This document shows, in pieces, positions 7,934 to 15,571 of a stretch of 64,000 bases of DNA. The DNA lies in the NCBI GenBank assembly GCA_023433505.1, contig JAEZCO010000087.1, forward strand, positions 124,001 through 188,000, in the 5' to 3' direction. Source of the stretch: Bacillota bacterium. Lineage in GTDB: Bacteria > Bacillota > Clostridia > Acetivibrionales > DTU013. Within the stretch, counting starts at the first letter, position 1. Each line of letters starts with the position of its first letter. A program made the translations under genes and the position numbers. Under the pieces are notes generated by a model that ran no database searches, was not told the DNA's origin, and was given only the letters and a program-made list of their open reading frames with translations.

Positions 7934-9390
7934 CAGCTCATTCTCCTCCATCCTTTGGGATACATGTTTTTCAGCATGTCTCCCGTCTGCTTTGCCCACC
8001 CTAGCGTATAACCGTCGACACATACGGCAGTGAGGCCTTTCTCTCCATCCAGCATAAGGGTTTCTCCTTTAAGGTAGCTTTTTACTTCATATGTCCCGGA
8101 TTTCAAGTTTACAGTCCTTCGGACATCCGCCATGGCCAGGGAGGTCACCATTGAGTGCGACGGCTCAAACCTGCCGCTTTCGGCCTCTCCCAGATACCAT
8201 CCGAATTTTGCCACTTTCAAGCCGTCAAGGCTTGGAATGCCTTCCGGCAGCAGGTAAATATTCCTGCCCTTTAAAGTATAGCTGCCTTCAGGGGTAAAAT
8301 CGACGTTTTCGTTTATAAATTTCAAATATGCTTCCGGTATGGCAGTTACAGATTCTTTTTGCGGCAGGACGTTTTTTCGGTTTTGCAATGGAGCTGCCGT
8401 ATTTCCCGGTGTAATTTCTGCTTTTGCTGTTCCATCATTAAAATCAGGTATGTTCTGTATACTCTCTGTTGAGGCCATCCTATCCCTTTTCTTTAAGAGA
8501 GCCGCAAAATGTCCTTCGCCTTTTACCCTGTGGGGCCAGAGCCTCACCGTGCCAGCCAGCTCCGGATTGCCATCCGCCCATTCCGGCCTCCCCGGCTGCA
8601 TCCCTGCAACTCTGGGTATCGCTATGACCTCATACTGACGATTTTGTTCCAGGAAGTAAGAAATCATCCTCTCATCTTCCTCCGGCGAGAAGGTACAGGT
8701 GGAATACACCAGGGTACCTCCGGGCTTCAGCATCCTGTCCACACTCTCCAGTATTGTCCGCTGCATGCCCGAGCAGGTTTCGCATTTAAAGCTTTCCCAG
8801 CTCCTGGCGGCATCTTCATCCTTTCTGAACATGCCCTCTCCCGAACAGGGAGCGTCAATGAGAATCCTGTCAAAATAGCCTTCAAATCTTTCCGCGATCT
8901 TTTCCGGCGTCTCATTGAGTACAACAGTGTTTCTTACACCGCACAATTCAATATTTTTTACAAGTGCTTTCACTCTGTCGGCATTAATATCGTTGGCTAT
9001 TATAATCCCGGCGTTCTGCATTGCCGCTGCGATCTGAACTGTCTTCCCTCCCGGCGCCGCACAAAGGTCAAGGACCCTTTCTCCGGGCTTTGCTCCCAGG
9101 ATCGCTCCGGGCAGCATTGCGCTGGGTTCCTGTATGTAATAGAGTCCTGCATGGTAATACGGGTGCCTTCCCGGATTTTCACCCTCCGGGTAATAAAAGC
9201 CGTCGGTTGTCCACGGCACAGGCTCCAGCTTGAAAGGTGAGATCCTGAGAAACTCATCGACGGAGATTTTCAGCGTATTGACCCGCAAGCCATAATGCCT
9301 TGCCTCACTGTATGACTTCAATAATTCGTTATATTCATCGTCCCCCAGGAGGTTGTTCATTTTATTTAAAAAATCTACAGGCAGCTTCAT
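7933..9390 (-). CDS. RsmF/NSUN-type rRNA cytosine-C5 methyltransferase
   Basis: The 485-residue protein carries the complete NOL1/NOP2/sun signature: SAM-binding DLCAAPGGKT (108-117), PCSGEGMFRK (Cys182) and the catalytic TC motif YSTCTFSPEED (Cys232). A C-terminal extension of about 180 residues (360-485) resembles the RsmF-like RNA-binding module, so this is closer to RsmF/YebU-like enzymes than to RsmB. It transfers methyl from SAM to a cytosine C5 of rRNA. Translationally coupled to the downstream pseudouridine synthase, making a two-gene rRNA-modification operon. Start has GGAG six bases upstream. Confidence 0.87.
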   Translation of the reverse strand: MKLPVDFLNKMNNLLGDDEYNELLKSYSEARHYGLRVNTLKISVDEFLRISPFKLEPVPWTTDGFYYPEGENPGRHPYYHAGLYYIQEPSAMLPGAILGAKPGERVLDLCAAPGGKTVQIAAAMQNAGIIIANDINADRVKALVKNIELCGVRNTVVLNETPEKIAERFEGYFDRILIDAPCSGEGMFRKDEDAARSWESFKCETCSGMQRTILESVDRMLKPGGTLVYSTCTFSPEEDERMISYFLEQNRQYEVIAIPRVAGMQPGRPEWADGNPELAGTVRLWPHRVKGEGHFAALLKKRDRMASTESIQNIPDFNDGTAKAEITPGNTAAPLQNRKNVLPQKESVTAIPEAYLKFINENVDFTPEGSYTLKGRNIYLLPEGIPSLDGLKVAKFGWYLGEAESGRFEPSHSMVTSLAMADVRRTVNLKSGTYEVKSYLKGETLMLDGEKGLTAVCVDGYTLGWAKQTGDMLKNMYPKGWRRMS

Positions 9391-9540
9391 TCCGTCTCCT
9401 TATAGGCGCACCGGAATCTTGCTTCCCGCTTTTCTGAAATGGACAGAAGCTTCAACGGAAAGGTATATTTACCCCAGTGCTTAAATATACTGCACAGCTA
9501 TTATAACACAAAGCCGGGACAAATATCATAGCAAACACAA

Positions 9541-9586
9541 GGGGGACGGCTCGAATTCACTGAAAAATACAGCAGAACCGTCCCCG
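9541..9586. repeat. Inverted repeat with GGGGACGG arms
   Basis: GGGGACGG (9542-9549) and CCGTCCCC (9578-9585) enclose about 28 bases. It lies 8 bases past the stop of the membrane protein gene at 9593 and could form its transcript 3' hairpin, though there is no clear T-run. A half copy sits at 7117-7128. Confidence 0.5.
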
Positions 9587-9592
9587 TGTCTT

Positions 9593-10024
9593 TTACATTT
9601 CTTTATACAATTTGTTAAGAAAGAAAATATGAATTCCGATAACTAGCAAATAAGCCCCTACCAGAAGTAATATTACAGTCACACCGGCGTTCATCAATGT
9701 GAAAGCAAGCATTAATGCGCCATAGATATAAATCATGGCATTAAATGCTTTGGCTTTTGCAGCGTTGTTAATCCATTGGTTTCGTTCGTCTTTTTGTTCA
9801 ATTTCTTTTTTGCGTGCTTCCGCCGGATGGTTTTTAATTGTTTTGGCTTGGAGGATGGAACCTAAATTTTGTCCGATCATCCCAAAACCCACACCGATCA
9901 AAACATAGGGCAAAGCCACCATTTCCGGCAGCCAATTCATTTTCACCATCATACCGCCCGCCGCTGCCATTACTACGCCGACGATTACGCCGACGATATT
10001 TATCCCTGTTTTTTTACTTTTCAC
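9593..10024 (-). CDS. Small integral membrane protein (DUF2178-like), partner of XRE regulator
   Basis: The 143-residue protein has four predicted membrane segments in two hairpins (about 9-28, 35-55, 91-110, 114-133) separated by a charged cytosolic segment (HPAEARKKEIEQKDERNQWI). The layout and the KDER-x-x-x-I motif resemble DUF2178-type proteins, commonly paired with short XRE regulators. The start is GTG at 10024, 9 bases after GAGGAGG, overlapping the regulator's 3' end by 11 bases. Function unknown; the pairing suggests the regulator controls both genes. Confidence 0.72.
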   Translation of the reverse strand: MKSKKTGINIVGVIVGVVMAAAGGMMVKMNWLPEMVALPYVLIGVGFGMIGQNLGSILQAKTIKNHPAEARKKEIEQKDERNQWINNAAKAKAFNAMIYIYGALMLAFTLMNAGVTVILLLVGAYLLVIGIHIFFLNKLYKEM

Positions 10025-10226
10025 GTTTCAAATCCTCCTCATAGATAAAGATTTCTTCGATGGTCATGCCAAAATAAATGGAAATTTTATAAGCCAGAAC
10101 AATGGACGGATTATAGCGCCCGCTTTCCAGAGAGCTGATGGTTTGCCTTGACACCTCGAGGGCATCTGCCAGCTCCTCTTGAGTGATATCCCGCTGTTTT
10201 CGTATTTCTTCCAATCGGTTTTTCAA
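10014..10226 (-). CDS. XRE-family helix-turn-helix transcriptional regulator (70 aa)
   Basis: Almost the whole protein is one HTH_3 domain (TQEELADALEVSRQTISSLESG, the helix pair at about residues 15-36), ending in a short charged tail. The best start is TTG at 10226, 8 bases after AGGAG; the more distal GTG at 10235 overlaps that SD and is unlikely. It heads a two-gene operon with the membrane protein. Two similar palindromic sites flank its promoter, so it very probably regulates itself. Confidence 0.85.
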   Translation of the reverse strand: MKNRLEEIRKQRDITQEELADALEVSRQTISSLESGRYNPSIVLAYKISIYFGMTIEEIFIYEEDLKREK

Positions 10227-10250
10227 GCTTTGCACTCCTTTCCCGGCAGT

Positions 10251-10317
10251 GATGTAAAGTTAGCTTTACATCTATAGCATACTACCACACCAAATCATTG
10301 TCAAGCTAGCTTTACAT
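10251..10317 (-). promoter_or_regulatory. Promoter of the XRE operon with two TGTAAAGC-type operators
   Basis: On the minus strand: -35 TTGACA (10299-10304), 17-base spacer, -10 TATGCT (10276-10281). A 22-base near-perfect palindrome GATGTAAAG-TTAG-CTTTACATC covers 10251-10272 just downstream of the -10, and a second site, ATGTAAAGCTAGCTT, covers 10303-10317 and abuts the -35. This arrangement would block polymerase when both are occupied. Confidence 0.75.
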
Positions 10318-10405
10318 TTTATTGCACAATTTTATTGCAGCAATGCAAAAAAATGGACAAGATAAAATATGGTTTTGTTGTAATTGCGTTTTTATATGAA
10401 CTGGT

Positions 10406-10446
10406 TAAAAAGACAAAAACCCAGGATATGAACCCGGGTTTTTGTC
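10406..10446 (-). terminator. Terminator of the type IV pilus operon
   Basis: An 11-bp perfect stem GACAAAAACCC (10412-10422) / GGGTTTTTGTC (10436-10446). On the minus strand the stem is followed by TTTTTAACC. It lies about 175 bases past the stop of the SLH/cohesin gene, the last gene of the operon. Confidence 0.75.
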
Positions 10447-10510
10447 CTTAACTGTTACTTGGCATTTAGTTTTTCAGTTTTCTTCACACTATTCAGTAGC
10501 GCCAAATCAG

Positions 10511-10612
10511 GGTTGAAAAAGCAAACATTTATTCATCGGCATTTATAATATCGCAACGCTTCAATGCGCTATTTCTGCAAGGATAATTAAAATGTTTCGC
10601 TGTCGTAATAGT
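10511..10612. repeat. Dispersed repeat family D, copy 1
   Basis: About 100 bases resembling the copy at 51187-51297: an outer element with GCAAACATT on the left and AATGTTTCGCTGTCGTAA on the right, and a conserved centre CTTCAATGCGCTATTTCTG. It sits between the pilus-operon terminator and the last gene of that operon. Confidence 0.55.
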
Positions 10613-10622
10613 AATCATTTTA

Positions 10623-11885
10623 TTACTTAAGCGTGATGCTTCCGTTCTTGACGGACAGCGGCTGTATGCTGCCGCCGCCGGTATTGTACAACGCGGGGCC
10701 GTCCGAAGCATCGCTTGTAAGCGTAACGTCGGTGCTTCCGGAGGCATCCTCCCGTATTTCAAATGCTACGGTAAAGATTGTCCCGCTTTCATTTGCATTT
10801 ACCGAGCCGTCCTGAGCGCTCACGGTGATGTATCCCTGTTCCGCAGTGCTTAAGTCGGCGCCGCCGTCGATGTAATTGCCGGGCTTAATGGTCCCTGCTA
10901 TGATATTGACTGCTTTTGCAAATGCCGGATCATAGTTAACCCTTATCGTAAACTTTCCCAACTCCTTCATGCCGAAGGAATAGATCTGGTAATAGGCCAC
11001 GACGCCCTGCCCGGCTTGTATGTTGTAGCCAATGAGGCCCGAAGGGTTATTGACGGGCGTAGAGGTGGGTGTGGGCGAGACAGCTGGCGTGGGCATAGGC
11101 GAGACGGCGGGTGTCGGCGCAGGCGTAGGTCCGGGAGTGATTGAAGGGCCTGGCTCCTGCGCATTCCCGGTTCCGGGTTCCTGCTCTCCGGTATTCCCAC
11201 CGGAAGCACCTGCCGGAATTGAGCCGTCGATCAGCCTGGCAAGAATGGTCATCGCCTCTGCTCTGGTCGCATTGCGCATAGGGGCGAACCGCCCGTCCGG
11301 ATTCCCATTGATTACATTCCTCAGCTTATTGACCATGACGCTTTCATAATACCAGGCTCCTGGAGAAACATCTTTGAAACCGTCCAATGCAGCAATTGCG
11401 CCGATATTGTCGGAAGTCTCCAGGCCATACGCTCTTGAGATCATTGCCGCTATTTCCGCTCTTGTAACCGGAAGCTCGGGACGGAAGGTCCCGTCTGCAC
11501 CGCCCTTTACGATTGAATTGCCGGAAAGCCTGTCCAAATCCTCCTTGAACCATGCATTCTTCTTTACGTCGCTGAACTGCTTCGCCTTTCCCTCTGCCAG
11601 CTCAAACTGCTTGCATCTGGACAGCAGGGAAATGAATTCCGCCCTGGTTATCGGCTTATCCGGCTGAAGCTCCAGCCTTCCGCCGACTTGAATCCCTTTG
11701 ACATACCCCTTCTCAAGAAGCGCCTCAATGGACTTTTCCGCCCAATGTCCCGCAATGTCGGGGTAATTCCTGCTTCCACCGGTCTGCGTGCTTTCTTCGG
11801 CATTGACAATACCGGCAGCTCCACTGAAAGGCAGCAGCATAAAACAAAGTATAAAAATAATTAGTCTTGCCGAAATTCTCTTCAT
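10623..11885 (-). CDS. Secreted protein with three SLH domains and a C-terminal cohesin-like domain
   Basis: From the ATG at 11885 the protein is 420 residues: a signal peptide (about 1-31, cleavage near VNA-EE), three S-layer homology domains (about 40-90, 103-152, 169-220, each ending in a TRAE motif), a Pro/Thr linker with TPxPTP repeats (about 225-275), and a beta-rich C-terminal domain (about 280-420; KFTIRVNYDPAF, GTIFTVAFEI) that resembles cohesin/carbohydrate-binding-like folds of cellulosomal scaffoldins. SLH domains bind secondary cell-wall polymers, so it is predicted to sit at the cell surface. It is the last gene of the pilus operon. The 39 residues upstream in the longer frame lack a signal peptide and are not used. 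Whether the domain binds a dockerin is not shown by the sequence. Confidence 0.82.
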   Translation of the reverse strand: MKRISARLIIFILCFMLLPFSGAAGIVNAEESTQTGGSRNYPDIAGHWAEKSIEALLEKGYVKGIQVGGRLELQPDKPITRAEFISLLSRCKQFELAEGKAKQFSDVKKNAWFKEDLDRLSGNSIVKGGADGTFRPELPVTRAEIAAMISRAYGLETSDNIGAIAALDGFKDVSPGAWYYESVMVNKLRNVINGNPDGRFAPMRNATRAEAMTILARLIDGSIPAGASGGNTGEQEPGTGNAQEPGPSITPGPTPAPTPAVSPMPTPAVSPTPTSTPVNNPSGLIGYNIQAGQGVVAYYQIYSFGMKELGKFTIRVNYDPAFAKAVNIIAGTIKPGNYIDGGADLSTAEQGYITVSAQDGSVNANESGTIFTVAFEIREDASGSTDVTLTSDASDGPALYNTGGGSIQPLSVKNGSITLK

Positions 11886-11916
11886 TGTCCTGAATCCCCA
11901 CTTTACAAAATATTTG

Positions 11917-14154
11917 CTAATTGATATCCACCAGCGGTTTTTGCAGATTGATGGTCCTTTGCACGATTTTTTCCTGCGCCGGAGATACCGCCGCATCCTC
12001 AAACCTTATCACTACCTTCAGCTGCAGCTGCGTAGCCGTCTGATTGTTCAGTTTTATCCCTTTTACCGTCCACTGGGAAGGATCGGTATTGTTCAACGTA
12101 ACATAATTTCCGTCGTTGGTATGGTTAAAATCACAGGAGAAGGAAAATTTGTCCCTGAACGCTTCATCCGGGGTGCTGTACGTTATTCCAAAGCGTTTTG
12201 TTTCAAATACCGACAAAGTCATGGTTTCCGGGCTGATATCCACATCCAGGACATGCACTCGGGCGTTGAGGGTCTTCTCCTGCCCTTCCACGTTGATTTT
12301 AAGCGACAGATTTACAGGAGAACTTCCTGTGCTTTTGAGCCCTTTTATGCTCTTATCCGCCTTGTTCACCTGAATAAAGCCGTTGTGCTCCGAATCCGCC
12401 GACCAATCGGTTACCTGAAGATCAAAGGGCGTCCCGGAAGGGTTTTGAAGAATAAGATTCAGGGGTATGCCGCCGGCGGTGTTGTCTTTCAACACATACA
12501 TGTCCCCAAGATTTACATCCACCACATTGACATTGCAGGAGGCGGTTTCCTGCTTATACCATCCGTTTGTCGATTGCGTTGTAGCGGTTATCGCAGTCAG
12601 GCCAAGATTTATGCCGGCAATGGCTGCAGAATTATTTCCATTGTCTGAAAGACTGATAATCCCTGCGGGATTTGCCGACCACTGCTTTACCTTATTGATA
12701 TCGGGATTGTTGAGCACTGCCTCCAGCGTTTTGCTCTTTCCTAATAGCAGCGTCGTATTCGGCGGCAAGCTGATCGTACTGTTCAGAAGGTCTACATTCA
12801 CGTTCTGCTCCATGGCGTTGTATGCCGTGTCCGATACGGCGGTCCCGTCAGGCAGGGAATACGTGTAATCAATGCTGGTCAGATTTTTCTCAAAGTTCTT
12901 CACCCCATCCTTTGTAGCAACCACCTGAATTTCGAAACTCAGGTTTGTATCATCGATTTTATACACTTCGCCGCCGGGGTCTGAGCGTATATGCCTCAGA
13001 ATGGTATTCAGGGGAGCGCTGAGCTGGACTCTGTTTTCGCCTTTATAGGTGATGGTTTCAATGTCAAACCCTTTACCGATTAAAATCTGCTTTGTCCGGT
13101 CGTCGATATCCACCCCAAACGGAAGTATGTCCGAGAAGTGCATGAAGGAAAATGGAATCGTATCGGAAATGATATCCTTGATCATATTGTAAGTATTGTT
13201 AAGATCATTCACGGTCAGGGCTTTATAAAAGTGCTGCCCTCCGTTTGAAGGCACCGGGGCGGAGCCGCAGCTCAGACCGATCTGCTCAAGCCGCTGTTCA
13301 CGCGTCAGACCGCTCTTGTCATAGGTATTGACAGAATTATCGTTTTGGGCAAAGCCGATAATGAAAGCGTTGTAAATTTTATTTGTCGGAGAATTTTCTG
13401 CATGGATGACAGCTCCGATATTTTTTGAATAGAGATAGCCCTTGGTAAAGGTATCGTTGGTTTTGCTGTCGGAATCATCCTTCAGGATGGTCGAATTGTT
13501 CACCACTCCCTGGCCCATATAATATCCGTTGTTTTTATTCATATAATAGGTATACCCGTGAGGCTCGCCGTCTGTCAGCAGGACGATATACTTTTTCGCG
13601 TCCGCCGTCCCTTCGGTTTTCAACTTATAATATGCCATTCTTAGCGCGTCTCCGGTATTGGTGCTGCCGTTTGCGCTTAACCCGTTGATATAATTCTGCA
13701 AATAAGTAAGGCTTGCGGCGTCATGCATATTTACTATGTTGGAAATCGCCTTTACCGAACCGGCATAGCCGCTGTATGGAAGTACAAATATTTTCGAATA
13801 GGTATTGTTAAAGTAGGATACGAAATTTTTCGCTGCCTCTTTTGCAATGGTGATCCTCTTCTGGCTGGAAACCGAAGTGGACTTGCCGTCAATGGTGCTG
13901 TCCATACTGCCCGAGCAGTCGATCACCACTGCAATATCCTTGTTTATCCTGGGTATCAGGATTTCATCTCCGGTGATATGGTAGGTAACGGTAAATTTCT
14001 CACCGATATTGGTACTGGTCGTGTTTACGGTCCTGGTCACTACGACCGGCTTTGCCTGCTCCGCATAAACCGCAGCGATACCGGGCATTAAAACTGCAAT
14101 CAATATGACGCTTAATAAAATGCAAAGACCTTTTGAACGTATGTCCGCTTTCAT
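11917..14154 (-). CDS. Secreted von Willebrand factor A domain protein of the pilus operon
   Basis: The 745-residue protein has a signal peptide (about 1-32, AVYA-EQ), a short beta region, and a vWA domain starting near residue 70 with an intact MIDAS motif DCSGSMDST (Asp79-x-Ser81-x-Ser83) and a later LTDGEPHG. The remaining 400 residues are beta-rich, with bacterial Ig-like features (KSLKGLKSTGSSP, IAGINLGLTAITATTQS). No membrane anchor or LPxTG sorting signal is seen at the C-terminus. vWA proteins encoded with type IV pili (PilY1/PilC1-like in Gram-negatives and vWA minor components in Gram-positives) are thought to be tip adhesins; that role is inference here. Start: GGAG 10 bases before ATG. 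Confidence 0.78.
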   Translation of the reverse strand: MKADIRSKGLCILLSVILIAVLMPGIAAVYAEQAKPVVVTRTVNTTSTNIGEKFTVTYHITGDEILIPRINKDIAVVIDCSGSMDSTIDGKSTSVSSQKRITIAKEAAKNFVSYFNNTYSKIFVLPYSGYAGSVKAISNIVNMHDAASLTYLQNYINGLSANGSTNTGDALRMAYYKLKTEGTADAKKYIVLLTDGEPHGYTYYMNKNNGYYMGQGVVNNSTILKDDSDSKTNDTFTKGYLYSKNIGAVIHAENSPTNKIYNAFIIGFAQNDNSVNTYDKSGLTREQRLEQIGLSCGSAPVPSNGGQHFYKALTVNDLNNTYNMIKDIISDTIPFSFMHFSDILPFGVDIDDRTKQILIGKGFDIETITYKGENRVQLSAPLNTILRHIRSDPGGEVYKIDDTNLSFEIQVVATKDGVKNFEKNLTSIDYTYSLPDGTAVSDTAYNAMEQNVNVDLLNSTISLPPNTTLLLGKSKTLEAVLNNPDINKVKQWSANPAGIISLSDNGNNSAAIAGINLGLTAITATTQSTNGWYKQETASCNVNVVDVNLGDMYVLKDNTAGGIPLNLILQNPSGTPFDLQVTDWSADSEHNGFIQVNKADKSIKGLKSTGSSPVNLSLKINVEGQEKTLNARVHVLDVDISPETMTLSVFETKRFGITYSTPDEAFRDKFSFSCDFNHTNDGNYVTLNNTDPSQWTVKGIKLNNQTATQLQLKVVIRFEDAAVSPAQEKIVQRTINLQKPLVDIN

Positions 14155-14220
14155 AAATGCACGCTCCTTTCCGCAAATCCATTGTTTTATTTCCTTCAGA
14201 ACCTGTTTAGTATCTCATGC

Positions 14221-15519
14221 TCATTTTTCTTCTGCCGGCTGTACTTCCGAGGCTTCAAACATTTTGATGCCGCTTACCTTCAATACTTCATTGACCCTTG
14301 TAAGCGTGACAATGTATCCAAAGAAGTAGCGGCTCTCTTTCCCTTCACTCCCTCCCAACTTTCCGGTGGCCGGCGCGTTGAAGGTAAGGGTATAAACCTT
14401 TTCGTTTTTTGTATAGCCCGGATGGGGTTCTATCTCCATCGGATTGAATTCGTCCTTCAGCGTTTCCATCCCCGGCTGCAAAGGGAAGGAGTCGAAATCG
14501 AATTTTGTTTTGTAGTTATCCTTGATGTCCATATAATCCGGAAGCTTCTTTGAATTATCGTCCGCACTCTGTCCGACAAGCGTCAGAAAGCCCTTGAAAT
14601 CAGCGGTCCCGTTCTTCCATCTGGAATACAGCAGCTTCATGCTCTCGCTGTCCAGACTTTTGCAAAGGCTTTTGAAGAATGCGGCAATCACCGACTTTTC
14701 TTCTTCATAGGTCTTTCCGTCATTTTTGTTGACATAGGCTTTTCCGTCTTCGGTTTTTGACAAATCCAGGTAGGGGAGCCGTGTGACAAAATCATTGTTA
14801 TAGGTCACTAAACGGTTGGCAAGGCTGTCCTTCGTGTTTGCTTCTTTGACCGTGACCAGCTTGTATGTCCCGTCGTCCTTTTTGGCTTCTACGTCATACC
14901 GAGCCTGCAGCCTCACATAATCCACCAGCCCTTCGTTTATGGGAAGGGCGTCCTTTTTCTTCCATTGGCCTGTCTGAGCGTTCATACCGTAAAGAGCTTC
15001 AAAGCTTCCCCTGTCAATGCATTTTGCAATTAAGGGAAGTTTGACATAGTAATAGGAACTGCCGCTTCGGTTTCCCACAAACCGGGCGTCGGCTGCGAAC
15101 TTTTCCTCCCCGGTCTCTTCGGCGTTTTTTACCACACTGTAGCCGATTGCCACAAGGCCGTTGATTTCAATATATCTGGGCAAATGTAAGCCGATTTCCG
15201 GATTTCCGTCGGCAGTGGAAATGGTCATTTTGGATAGAAAGTTCTTGATGTCGGGAGGAATTTTTCCGGTCAGGCTGTAATTGCTGTAATTTTCCACCGG
15301 CTCGGCATAGAGAGCGGCAAAATAATCGTCGATGAGCGTTTTGATCCTTTGATCGTCGTCCTTTGATACGACGTCAGGTACTTCCTTGTTTTCCGGCGCA
15401 TCCTGTACGGCCGCGTCGGCCGGCTTCGCCAGAAGGCCGCTTACTGTGTCAAGCCCGCACCCCGTGAAGCTTAGCGTAAGTATTGCGGCAAGGATGGTTA
15501 CTGCGAAAACTCTTCTCAT
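14221..15519 (-). CDS. Lipoprotein of unknown function in the pilus operon
   Basis: The 432-residue protein has a lipobox LSFTGC with lipid-modified Cys21, then an Asp/Glu-rich linker and a soluble mixed alpha/beta domain. I recognise no family. It lies between the PilX-like gene and the vWA gene on the same strand with gaps of about 50-65 bases, so it belongs to the operon; a pilotin-like or assembly role outside the membrane is possible but unsupported. Start: GAGGTG 6 bases before ATG. Confidence 0.7.
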   Translation of the reverse strand: MRRVFAVTILAAILTLSFTGCGLDTVSGLLAKPADAAVQDAPENKEVPDVVSKDDDQRIKTLIDDYFAALYAEPVENYSNYSLTGKIPPDIKNFLSKMTISTADGNPEIGLHLPRYIEINGLVAIGYSVVKNAEETGEEKFAADARFVGNRSGSSYYYVKLPLIAKCIDRGSFEALYGMNAQTGQWKKKDALPINEGLVDYVRLQARYDVEAKKDDGTYKLVTVKEANTKDSLANRLVTYNNDFVTRLPYLDLSKTEDGKAYVNKNDGKTYEEEKSVIAAFFKSLCKSLDSESMKLLYSRWKNGTADFKGFLTLVGQSADDNSKKLPDYMDIKDNYKTKFDFDSFPLQPGMETLKDEFNPMEIEPHPGYTKNEKVYTLTFNAPATGKLGGSEGKESRYFFGYIVTLTRVNEVLKVSGIKMFEASEVQPAEEK

Positions 15520-15571
15520 TTTTTCACCTCGGTAAATTCATTTGCCTTTATTTCTGATATGGAAATATGCT

